DNA from: an uncultured Verrucomicrobiota bacterium
Lineage (GTDB): Bacteria > Verrucomicrobiota > Verrucomicrobiia > Chthoniobacterales > JACTMZ01
DNA length: 64,000 bases
Assembly: GCA_903953565.1 (NCBI GenBank)
Contig: CAJBKE010000037.1
Location: forward strand, 1-64,000
Direction of reading: 5' to 3'
Positions 1 to 5,741 of this stretch are shown one piece after another. The notes below the pieces were generated by a model, which saw only the letters and a program-made list of their open reading frames with translations, made no database searches and had not been told where the DNA came from. Each line of letters opens with the position of its first letter. The stretch's first letter is position 1. A program made the translations under genes and the position numbers.

Positions 1-16
1 CTCTAAAAGAGCTTTG

Positions 17-26
17 TGCGTCATAG
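17..26 (-). promoter_or_regulatory. CTATGACGCA upstream promoter element (edge copy)
   Basis: The minus strand reads CTATGACGCA here. The same 10-mer lies 8 nt upstream of a -35-like box at three other sites in the window (2712, 4208, 17325). At this edge copy the expected -35 position reads only TTTTAG and the window then ends, so no downstream gene can be assigned. Confidence 0.3.
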
Positions 27-176
27 CGCCCGAAGGGCGCAGACCAAAAGACCAAGAGGTTAAAAGTGCGAAAGTAGAAAAGTGGAAAAGTAGACAGTGG
101 ACAGACTTCAGTTGTCAGACAGCAGAAGACTGAATGCGCATTTGCGAGATCCGATCTCGCGGGTTAATATCCGCCT
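27..176. repeat. AG-rich degenerate intergenic repeat
   Basis: No gene is seen. The stretch contains the words 'accaaaagaccaagagg', 'cagtggacag' and 'cagttgtcag', which recur in the intergenic regions near 5.6, 8.1, 8.7, 11.05, 14.2 and 16.15 kb. It ends at the promoter of the following antitoxin-like gene. Confidence 0.5.
142..170 (+). promoter_or_regulatory. TA-type promoter cassette 1
   Basis: TTGCGA (142-147), a 17-nt spacer and TAATAT (165-170). Only 6 nt separate the -10 box from the ATG at 177, so transcription should begin at or next to the start codon (leaderless mRNA). Four other TA loci in the window have the same cassette with the same spacing. Confidence 0.7.
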
Positions 177-476
177 ATGAGCACGATTACGGCCATTTTG
201 GAGCCGGATGTGGATGGAACTCTCCATCTGCCGATTCCTGCTGAGATGCGCTCGGCCAAAGTGAAAGTCACGGCGACGCTCGAGAGTGTTGGCTCACGTC
301 CTTCTCAGACGGAAGCCATCGAGGCGTTGCGGACGCTTTCACGCCTTGGCACGTTCGGAGACATCGAAGACCCCGTGGCATGGCAACGGGAGACGCGCGA
401 GGATCGGCGCGAGGATTTCGAAAAATTTCTCGCCTCGGTGCCCGATGTGCCGCCGATGCCGGGCGACGAAATCTGA
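177..476 (+). CDS. orphan antitoxin-like protein (paralogue of the VapB-type antitoxin at 4946)
   Basis: A 99-residue protein. Its N-terminal half (MSTITAILEP, DGTLHLPIP, V-V-ATLE) and the segment DPVAWQRETRED match the antitoxin at 4946, which precedes a PIN toxin. The N-terminal strand-rich part looks like an AbrB/SpoVT-type DNA-binding antitoxin fold; this is inference from the pattern. No toxin gene follows: 477-684 contains no PIN frame on the + strand. It has the shared TA promoter and lacks a Shine-Dalgarno site, consistent with leaderless translation. It could be a solitary regulator, or what remains of a TA pair that lost its toxin. Confidence 0.7.
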   Translation: MSTITAILEPDVDGTLHLPIPAEMRSAKVKVTATLESVGSRPSQTEAIEALRTLSRLGTFGDIEDPVAWQRETREDRREDFEKFLASVPDVPPMPGDEI

Positions 477-603
477 ATCAGGCAGCTCGGTGCTTTTCCC
501 GGGCCGCGTCGATCTTGGCTTGGATCTTACCTTCGGTCGGAGCCGCGCCCTTGCTGCCACGGCGTGAACTCATTTACAGCCCGATTCTCCCCAAATCCCC
601 CGG

Positions 604-644
604 CTGACACTCCAACATTCTTAAGAATGTTGGAGTATTGTCAG
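604..644. repeat. 41-bp palindromic 3' element, copy 1
   Basis: A perfect 28-bp palindrome (609-636, centre TTCTTAAGAA) is flanked by CTGAC and GTCAG, extending the dyad to 41 bp. It lies 41 bp beyond the stop codon of the minus-strand gene at 685. The homologous element at 4227-4267 has a different centre but keeps its dyad. It could be a terminator or mRNA 3' structure; no U-tract follows. Confidence 0.6.
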
Positions 645-684
645 AAGCGGGCGGGCGCATACCCAAGCCGAAGTCGGACAAAAG

Positions 685-936
685 CTAATCCTCATCGTCC
701 AGAGCGGCGGCCAAGGTGAATTCATTCTCCAGAAGCTCTTTGATCCCGTGGAGCTGCGCGATGGTGACGCCGTCGCAGCCGCCGCTGCGGTCGATGGCTT
801 GCGCGATCATCGTGTTGAGGATGGCTTCCTGCGTTTTGTTGTAGGCACGGGAGTGGATCTCCGGACTGAAAACTTTCAGAATCCGTCCGAGCAACCGCTC
901 GTAGGCCTCATCTTCAGCGCGTTCGAGGTCGATCAT
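685..936 (-). CDS. small acidic protein of unknown function, last gene of coupled operon
   Basis: An 83-residue, mostly helical-looking protein starting MIDLERAEDE and ending in ALDDED. I do not recognise its family. The ATG (936) overlaps the stop of the upstream gene as ATGA, so translation is probably coupled. It is the fourth gene of an operon running 2505 to 685 on the minus strand. A longer frame reading through from 1287 exists, but its N-terminal part is an Arg/Pro-rich shadow of the TAT-signal gene. The 4-nt overlap and composition favour the 936 start. Confidence 0.65.
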   Translation of the reverse strand: MIDLERAEDEAYERLLGRILKVFSPEIHSRAYNKTQEAILNTMIAQAIDRSGGCDGVTIAQLHGIKELLENEFTLAAALDDED

Positions 937-1580
937 TTGACGATGACGATCTTGGTGGATTCGCCGAGCTCGCGCAGACGGTGTTGCAGGGCGGTGAGGA
1001 CTTCGCGACCTTCGGCGTTGACGAAATGCCAATCCGCTCCCGGCATGGTGCCGTAGTAGAACTTCAAGTCGCCGAGCGGATCGCCGGCGCCGGTGCCGTT
1101 GGAAAGCGGGAGCGCATCCAAGTAATGCAAGGCGCGGGCCTCGGGTGAGTTGTAAACGGCGTAGGGACCTTCGAGGTAGTTCTCCCAAATGCGATCGTCG
1201 ACCTGATCGTCGAGGAAATGCAGATGGCGGTAGGCATAACGGAGGTTGTCGCGGTCGAAGTAGAACGCGCCTTCGTCGCGCAGCCATTTGCGCACGTCGA
1301 GATGATCATCCGGATCGATGTAAACGTGGTCGCTGAAGTATTCGCGCCAGGTGAATTGCGCCGGCAACTCGTCGGTGCGTCCGTTCAGGGCGAACTGGAA
1401 GTGATAGTCCTGATCGACGGCGTAGAGGATATTGCGCGCGGATTCCGGCGGATCGATGAAGATGCCGCCGGTCGTCTTCTCGTAATCGGCCGCACGACGC
1501 AGGAGCCACGAGGGGACAAAGCAGGAACCCAGTGCTGCGGCTCCGCTGATGATGAAGGTTCTTCGGGTGATCTCGCTCAC
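933..1580 (-). CDS. twin-arginine-signal exported protein of unknown function
   Basis: 215 residues from a GTG start at 1580 that overlaps the upstream stop (GTGA). The N-terminus has a twin-arginine motif, TRRTFIIS, then a hydrophobic stretch with LGSC, so it is probably exported by Tat, possibly as a lipoprotein. The mature part is rich in Trp, Tyr and Asp (for example YFDRDNLRYAYRHLHFLDD) and resembles no family I can name. A start at 1619 would add 13 residues, but would bury the Tat signal and overlap the upstream gene by 43 nt. It is the third gene of the four-gene coupled operon. Confidence 0.75.
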   Translation of the reverse strand: MSEITRRTFIISGAAALGSCFVPSWLLRRAADYEKTTGGIFIDPPESARNILYAVDQDYHFQFALNGRTDELPAQFTWREYFSDHVYIDPDDHLDVRKWLRDEGAFYFDRDNLRYAYRHLHFLDDQVDDRIWENYLEGPYAVYNSPEARALHYLDALPLSNGTGAGDPLGDLKFYYGTMPGADWHFVNAEGREVLTALQHRLRELGESTKIVIVK

Positions 1581-2227
1581 AAAAGTTCCTCCTCCGTTTC
1601 GAGTTCCTCTTGGTGCCACTCATCGAAGATGTGCTCACAGTGCCGGGCCAGCTGCGAGTAGAACTCGGAGCTGATGGAGGTGAAGTGGCGCAGGGTGCTG
1701 CGCCCGATGTATTCGGCATTGTGGTTGTTGAAGCCGACGATGAGGTTGCCGGGCGCCCCGCGCTGCTTGCTCGTTTCGAGCAGCTCCGCCAGCTCCCCCA
1801 AAGTGAGCGGAAGCGCGGAGGATGTGAGCGAGAGGTCGAAGGCGAACATGCCTTGGTATTCATCGGCGACGCTGTAGCTGATGGTGCCGTCCTGCTGCGG
1901 CGCCGCCCGCAGACTGATGATGTCGTGAGTCGTGGAATCCAGCGATATGCGGGCGATCTCGACCTCGCCATTGGTGAAGTCCGGGAGGTATTCGCCGCCC
2001 ATAAGGTGCGGGTGGATGCGGCCGGCGAACTGCCGCACATTTTCCGAAACGGCTTCTTGGAGGATTTCCTCGGGAATGTCTTCGACCGATCCCTCCGCCA
2101 AGGCGCGACGGATCTGCCTGCGCCGAAACTCTCCTTTGATGTTCTTGAGGATTGCCTGCGTCAGGGTTTCGTCGTGCCAGTAGGAAACAGGACGGTAGCT
2201 GTAATCGATCTCTGGATAGCGTTTCAC
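1577..2227 (-). CDS. cytoplasmic protein of unknown function in coupled operon
   Basis: 216 residues from GTG at 2227 (start VKRYPEIDYSYRP), overlapping the stop of the upstream arm-like gene as GTGA. No signal peptide or membrane segment is visible. The middle contains LPLTLGELAELLETSK and GNLIVGFNNHNAEYIGRS; the C-terminus is Glu-rich. I do not recognise the family. The frame is open upstream to 2608, but that extension is Arg/Pro-rich and antisense-like over the arm-like gene and its leader, so I reject it. Genes 2505-685 form a chain of GTGA/GTGA/ATGA overlaps, suggesting stoichiometric production of the four proteins. Confidence 0.7.
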   Translation of the reverse strand: MKRYPEIDYSYRPVSYWHDETLTQAILKNIKGEFRRRQIRRALAEGSVEDIPEEILQEAVSENVRQFAGRIHPHLMGGEYLPDFTNGEVEIARISLDSTTHDIISLRAAPQQDGTISYSVADEYQGMFAFDLSLTSSALPLTLGELAELLETSKQRGAPGNLIVGFNNHNAEYIGRSTLRHFTSISSEFYSQLARHCEHIFDEWHQEELETEEELL

Positions 2228-2505
2228 GCGGCCTCCTTTCTGAGCGCTTGGCTCCATGCTCCTCGCTCCTCGCTCCATGCGCCGAGCACGGCATCGCGAC
2301 GTGCCCGGGCGAGGCCCACGTTTTTGGTCTCCAGCGGCAACCGGAGTCGCTGCTTGGTGTAGTCGGGACGGTGGACGGTGGCGTGGAGCCACCAGGTGCC
2401 GTTGTTCCACCAGAGATGGTGGTTGGGGTTGCGGTGATGCGTGCGCAGGGAAAGTGCGCAGCCTTGCGGTAACGCCGCGAGGGCGGCGGGGATGTTTTTG
2501 CTCAT
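2224..2505 (-). CDS. small stand-alone integrase-arm-like protein, copy 1
   Basis: A 93-residue basic protein with the core NHHLWWNNGTWWLHATV, then RLRLPLETKNVGLARARRD. This is the layout of the N-terminal arm DNA-binding domain of tyrosine recombinases (strand-rich, Trp/Tyr, 'L-T-n-v--A---R'), but there is no catalytic domain here or nearby. A second copy at 16837 differs at 7 of 93 residues, and a distant homologue lies at 48747. About 27 of 282 bases differ between the two copies, mostly synonymously, so the protein frame is under selection. It heads the operon 2505-685 and lies behind a conserved structured leader. DNA or RNA binding is inferred. Confidence 0.75.
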   Translation of the reverse strand: MSKNIPAALAALPQGCALSLRTHHRNPNHHLWWNNGTWWLHATVHRPDYTKQRLRLPLETKNVGLARARRDAVLGAWSEERGAWSQALRKEAA

Positions 2506-2669
2506 TTGTGCGTTTCCTTAAACGCACCAAGGGAGATTTTGCTTTCCGGTCGATCCGATCGACCAGCGCATTGGCACGGAAGAGTCTCGCTCTCCCGCAC
2601 CAAGCCACCGTGGGTTCTCCTCCTCGGTTGGCAGCCCTGCCTTTTACGGCAGGACGTTCTTGATGCTGG
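2506..2669 (-). ncRNA. 164-nt structured leader RNA, copy 1
   Basis: Read on the minus strand, the leader begins CCAGCATCAAG and ends two bases before the ATG at 2505. Hairpins: CCTGCC/GGCAGG with loop GTAAAA; a 14-bp stem from TTGGTGCGGGAGAG to CTCTTCCGTGCCAA with loop CGAGA; GGTCGAT/ATCGACC; GTGCGTTT/AAACGCAC with loop AAGG immediately before the start codon. The copy at 17119-17282 has the same length and differs at 4 positions. Three of these are in loops and one changes a U-A pair to U-G. The leader is better conserved than the gene it precedes. Confidence 0.65.
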
Positions 2670-2674
2670 GGTTA

Positions 2675-2721
2675 CTCATACATCGGGGCGGCCCGGCGCT
2701 CAATGACGTTGTGCGTCATAG
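2675..2721 (-). promoter_or_regulatory. promoter of leader/arm-like operon, copy 1
   Basis: Minus strand: CTATGACGCA (2721-2712), 8 nt, TTGAGC (-35), 17 nt, TATGAG (-10), 5 nt, then the leader. The second copy (17288-17334) keeps every element and every spacing while the spacers have diverged, which is footprint-like evidence for a real promoter. Confidence 0.65.
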
Positions 2722-2740
2722 GCGGCCGAGCCGCTGTGAC
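2712..2740. repeat. hairpin at CTATGACGCA element
   Basis: CGTCATA, GGCGGC, CGA, GCCGCT, GTGACG form a two-part dyad. A similar sequence (GTCATAAGCGGC-AAA-GCCGCTGTGGCG, followed by 'gagtcacttgtggcgagt' at both sites) lies at 4774-4822. Confidence 0.45.
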
Positions 2741-2838
2741 GAGTCACTTGTGGCGAGTAACGAGAGCGGGAGGAACGGAGTGGACAGTCTGCCTCGCAGG
2801 GGATCCTGCTGCTAATCCTCATCTCCGAGCCGGGCGGA

Positions 2839-3642
2839 TCAATCGCCCTTGGCAATGCGTTCGGCATCGAACTTGGATAGCCCGGCTTTTTTGAAGCGGG
2901 CTTGCGCTTTCTTGATGTCATAGGTCACGCGGCGGAATTCCACGCGGTCGAGGCCGGGTTGGTAGATCACATAGCAGGCGCGCGGATCATCGTCGCGGGG
3001 CTGGCCCACGCTGCCGACGCCGATGGCGTAACGGCAATCCGGATCCAGGGTGATCGGATCTTCGCCCGGGGTGTAGCAGGTGATCTTTTTACCCCTCTCC
3101 TCCCAGATGGCGGGAATGTGGGTGTGACCGTAGAAGCTGATGCGGGTGGTCTGCTTGGCGAAGTGTTCTTTGGCCAGGCTCTTGTTGATGATGTAGCCGA
3201 AGCTCGGTGGTTCGTGCAGGGAGCCGTGGACCAATTCCATCTCGGCAACGGGAACAACGAGCGGAAGCTCGGAAATCCACTGGGCTTCGTCTGCGGCGAG
3301 TTGCCGGTGGCAGAGTTCGAGCGGCGGCCAGAGATCGCCGAGTTCTTCCGGATCGAGGTGCGTTTTGCCTTTGGGTTTCGTCGCCAGATACATCGCTTCG
3401 TGGTTGCCCATGAGATTGATGGGGGCGAATTCCCGCATGTATTTCACGCAGGCGGCCGGCTCGGGTCCGTAGCCAATCGTGTCGCCCAAACAAAACACGC
3501 TGAAGCAGCGTTCCGCAGCGAGGTCGGTCAGGACGGCGCCGAGTGCATCGATGTTGGCGTGGATGTCGGAGAGGATGGCGATGCCGCCGGTGGAGGCGGC
3601 TGTGACGGGTGACGAGTGACGGGTGGCGGGTTTGGTTGGCAT
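2839..3642 (-). CDS. calcineurin-like metallophosphoesterase
   Basis: 267 residues with the full metallophosphoesterase motif set: SDIHAN (25-30), GDTIGYGP (53-60), GNHEA (79-83), HGS (139-141) and GHTH (172-175). These provide the two-metal site that hydrolyses phosphodiesters or phosphomonoesters. The closest known subgroup is the YfcE/MJ0936-like cytoplasmic enzymes; the natural substrate cannot be told from sequence. The first ~20 residues (Thr/Ser/Arg-rich) come from repeat-like DNA and may be untranslated; a start closer to GGIAILSD is possible. It is the last gene of a small minus-strand cluster (4171-2839) of otherwise unknown small proteins. Confidence 0.9.
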   Translation of the reverse strand: MPTKPATRHSSPVTAASTGGIAILSDIHANIDALGAVLTDLAAERCFSVFCLGDTIGYGPEPAACVKYMREFAPINLMGNHEAMYLATKPKGKTHLDPEELGDLWPPLELCHRQLAADEAQWISELPLVVPVAEMELVHGSLHEPPSFGYIINKSLAKEHFAKQTTRISFYGHTHIPAIWEERGKKITCYTPGEDPITLDPDCRYAIGVGSVGQPRDDDPRACYVIYQPGLDRVEFRRVTYDIKKAQARFKKAGLSKFDAERIAKGD

Positions 3643-3675
3643 GAGTGGTTGCGGGTTGGGACGGTAAATGTGGCG

Positions 3676-3888
3676 TCAAGCGGGGCGGTCGTTTTTGAAA
3701 AGGCCTTTGTCGCGGAACATCTGGATGACGCGCTCGGTGAAATCATCCAAGGATTCGGTTTCGCGTTTGGAGGCGAGGCCGAGGGAGATCTTGGCGTTGA
3801 GCTCGGCCGCGGCTTGGTCGAACCGGGCCAGCGCCTCTTCCTCGGGTGAAGGCGGGGTTTTCTCTGACGGAGTATCGGCATCGTTCAT
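3676..3888 (-). CDS. small conserved-type hypothetical protein
   Basis: 70 residues from ATG at 3888 (MNDADTPSEK), acidic at the N-terminus and helical after EEEALARFDQAAAELNAKI. No known domain is recognised. A GTG start at 3924 would add 12 residues; ATG is preferred, with AGAGAG upstream. It lies 33 bp upstream of the phosphoesterase start on the same strand and is probably cotranscribed with it. Confidence 0.6.
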   Translation of the reverse strand: MNDADTPSEKTPPSPEEEALARFDQAAAELNAKISLGLASKRETESLDDFTERVIQMFRDKGLFKNDRPA

Positions 3889-3934
3889 AAAATGTCTCTC
3901 TACCCTTAAGGGGCCAGCACTCACCGAAACGGGC

Positions 3935-4162
3935 TCATTCCCCGGGTCGGCGAGGATCCAGGATGAGGTGGTTGCTTTTGTAGAGCTCGACGGCTTTGCG
4001 GAGGTATTCGCCCTTCCACATGGCTTCGATCATGGACGGAGGCCGCCACTCCTCGACGCGGCGGTAACCACCCATGACGAGCTCACTGAGCGCGATCTCG
4101 GGATCTTTGTGGAACCAGGTCGGGCGCGGCGGGATGCGGCTGCAGAAGGGGTCGAATTCCAT
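3935..4162 (-). CDS. small hypothetical protein
   Basis: 75 residues starting MEFDPFCSRIPPRPTWF, ending LILDPRRPGE; function unknown. The ATG at 4162 is chosen because a promoter-like set (CTATGACGCA, 8 nt, TTGGTG, 18 nt, TAAAAT) ends 7 nt before it. The alternative ATG at 4171 would lie inside the -10 box. The conserved-looking middle (ALSELVMGGYRRVEEWRPPSM) gives no family hint. Confidence 0.6.
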   Translation of the reverse strand: MEFDPFCSRIPPRPTWFHKDPEIALSELVMGGYRRVEEWRPPSMIEAMWKGEYLRKAVELYKSNHLILDPRRPGE

Positions 4163-4169
4163 GCCTTCC

Positions 4170-4217
4170 ATTTTACCCGCCGGCCCCCCACCCCACCAAA
4201 CCGCCCCTGCGTCATAG
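4170..4217 (-). promoter_or_regulatory. promoter with CTATGACGCA element
   Basis: Minus strand: CTATGACGCA (4217-4208), 8 nt, TTGGTG (4199-4194), 18 nt, TAAAAT (4175-4170), then 7 nt to the ATG at 4162. The 8-nt spacing between the 10-mer and the -35 box is the same as in the two leader promoters. Confidence 0.45.
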
Positions 4218-4226
4218 CAGCGCGGA

Positions 4227-4267
4227 TTGACACTCCAACATTCCTAGGATTGTTGGAATATTGTCGG
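4227..4267. repeat. 41-bp palindromic 3' element, copy 2
   Basis: Homologous to 604-644 (shared flanks TGACACTCCAACATTC and TTGG-ATATTGTC-GAAGCGG), but the centre is TTCCTAGGAT instead of TTCTTAAGAA, so the dyad is largely kept. It lies about 35-75 bp downstream of the stop at 4300, as copy 1 does for the gene at 685. Confidence 0.6.
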
Positions 4268-4299
4268 AAGCGGATGAGCCCTGAGGCAGCGGGCAGACC

Positions 4300-4707
4300 T
4301 CACGCGGCGGAATTCCAGGCGCGGTGCCGATGGTTGAGGATGTGCTCGATGGCGGAATCCGTGCGATCGAGGCCCGCACTGCAGTGCACGAGGACGGGTT
4401 TCGGCAGTTCCCGCCAGGCCTCAAGCACGGCGGCAAGCTGCTGCTGGTTCAACGGCGGACGCCGCCCTTTTTCCACCGGAATGTGACGGACGTGAAATCC
4501 CGCGACTTCATAGAACTCGATCAAGGTGGCTCCCGGGTACAAGTGGATCTGATCTTCGGTGCAGAGGCAGATGATGGACTCGATGCCGATGGCGCGAACG
4601 GCGTCCAGCCAGAGCTGCAATCGACCCATGGGAACAGGCAGGGGTTGGCCGCCGGCGTAACCGGGCCGCGCCGAGCGGTAGAGGGATTGGGGAATAACGG
4701 GAGTCAT
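4300..4707 (-). CDS. dual-specificity/tyrosine phosphatase-like protein
   Basis: 135 residues. The P-loop signature HCSAGLDRT (His108, Cys109, Arg115) is the CX5R catalytic motif of cysteine-dependent phosphatases, preceded by the usual strand KPVLV. The N-terminal SLYRSARPGYAGG resembles bacterial DSP-like proteins in which 'R-s-xqP' opens the fold. A canonical Asp general acid is not obvious; the nearest candidate is in CTEDQIHLYPG (residue 52). Substrate unknown. It is transcribed towards the small gene at 4162 and is separated from it by a palindrome and a promoter. Confidence 0.8.
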   Translation of the reverse strand: MTPVIPQSLYRSARPGYAGGQPLPVPMGRLQLWLDAVRAIGIESIICLCTEDQIHLYPGATLIEFYEVAGFHVRHIPVEKGRRPPLNQQQLAAVLEAWRELPKPVLVHCSAGLDRTDSAIEHILNHRHRAWNSAA

Positions 4708-4773
4708 GAGAGCCCGCCACGGCGGGCAGTTCGCAGTTTCCGGTATTCAATTGTCAGCCGGAAGGGGTTTGTG

Positions 4774-4822
4774 TGTCATAAGCGGCAAAGCCGCTGTGGC
4801 GAGTCACTTGTGGCGAGTGGCG
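4774..4822. repeat. GTCATA-hairpin repeat, copy 2
   Basis: GTCATAAGCGGC-AAA-GCCGCT followed by 'gtggcgagtcacttgtggcgagt'; the same string follows the hairpin at 2712. The remaining intergenic DNA up to 4910 is the AG-rich repeat type with no gene. Confidence 0.45.
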
Positions 4823-4910
4823 AGAGAGGAAAAAGCAAACTGGAGACACCGGCTGACAGTTCGACAGTTGGCAGGGGTCAGACATCACAGGTCAGAAGCC
4901 GGAATACGGT

Positions 4911-4939
4911 TTGCGGGAGGAAGTCTTGCAGGTTAATAT
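4911..4939 (+). promoter_or_regulatory. TA-type promoter cassette 2
   Basis: TTGCGG (4911-4916), 17 nt, TAATAT (4934-4939), 6 nt, ATG at 4946. It is preceded by the shared repeat words 'gtcagaagccggaatacgg'. Confidence 0.7.
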
Positions 4940-4945
4940 ACGCAG

Positions 4946-5200
4946 ATGAGTACGATTACGGCCGTCTTGGACGCCTGTCCCGATGGAACGCTGCACTTGC
5001 CGTTGCCGCCGGACTTGCGTGGCACCCGCGTGCGGGTCGAGGCCAAGCTCGAAGCTGCTCCTTCCGCGGCAAAGAGCCCTGTCGAACTTCGCGCCATCAT
5101 GCAGAAACTCCGCGACCGCAATCCATTCCGTGGCATCAAAGATCCCGTGGCATGGCAGCGCGATGCGCGTGAAGATGTGCGCTTGCCGGGACGTGATTAA
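4946..5200 (+). CDS. VapB-like antitoxin
   Basis: 84 residues; paralogous to the orphan at 177 (shared MSTITA, DGTLHLP-P, DPVAWQRD-RED). The N-terminal half should be the DNA-binding part and the C-terminal half the toxin-neutralising part, by analogy with VapB proteins. The PIN toxin starts 3 nt after its stop, so the pair is an operon and is probably autoregulated at the -10/-35 just upstream. Confidence 0.8.
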   Translation: MSTITAVLDACPDGTLHLPLPPDLRGTRVRVEAKLEAAPSAAKSPVELRAIMQKLRDRNPFRGIKDPVAWQRDAREDVRLPGRD

Positions 5201-5203
5201 GGC

Positions 5204-5578
5204 ATGGCCCGATTGCTGGACAGCAATATCCTAATCTACGCGGCCCAACCGGAACACGCATTCCTCGACGAATGGCTCGAGGCTCCGGGCACGACGCTTT
5301 CCGCCATCAGCATCACCGAGGTCCTTGGTTACGAAGGGATCACTTCCGATGATGAGGAGTTGTTCGAAGCCATGTTTGCGCAACTAATCATGCAGCCCGT
5401 GAGCGAGACGATTTTGCGACGGGCTGCCGGCCTGCGCCGCGTCCGGAAGATAAAGCTCGGCGATGCCATCGTCGCCGCCACCGCCCTGGAAACGGACAGT
5501 GAACTGGTCACGCGCAACGAGCAGGACTTCCGCGGAATCTATGGACTGCGCGTCATCAATCCCTTTGCTGGGCGTTAG
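5204..5578 (+). CDS. vapC: PIN-domain ribonuclease toxin (VapC-like)
   Basis: 124 residues covering one PIN domain. Candidate metal ligands are Asp6 (LLDSNILIY), Glu39 (ISITEVLG), Asp87 (KLGDAIVAATAL) and Asp108 (NEQDF), the usual acidic quartet of PIN nucleases, so it is probably active. It would cleave RNA and be held inactive by the upstream antitoxin. The start 3 nt after the antitoxin stop indicates translational coupling. Confidence 0.9.
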   Translation: MARLLDSNILIYAAQPEHAFLDEWLEAPGTTLSAISITEVLGYEGITSDDEELFEAMFAQLIMQPVSETILRRAAGLRRVRKIKLGDAIVAATALETDSELVTRNEQDFRGIYGLRVINPFAGR

Positions 5579-5741
5579 CTGGGGGGAAACTTAGAGGCGA
5601 AGAGACGAAAAGAGTTGGCAGTATTCAGTGGACAGAGGTCAGAGGGCGGAATCCGGTTTGCGGCGGCTGATTCACCGACTTTGTCGGAGGATTCACCGAT
5701 TCGGCGGTGCGCGCTCCGCCGTGATGTGTCAATGGGCAGGT
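5579..5741. repeat. intergenic repeat with a decayed TA promoter cassette
   Basis: The string 'ggacagaggtcagagggcggaatccggtttgcgg' type repeat (TTGCGG at 5658) matches the sequence before the TA promoters, but no TAATAT-like box lies 17 nt further on. The following 'gattcaccgactttgtcggaggattcaccgattcgg' segment is a short direct/inverted repeat. No gene is seen. Confidence 0.5.

Noticed and set aside
2228-2608. N-terminal extension of the 216-residue operon protein to 2608
   Set aside because: It would translate the arm-like gene and its leader in a second frame; the GTGA overlap at 2227 is a much better start. The extension is also open in the second copy, but there it leads nowhere.
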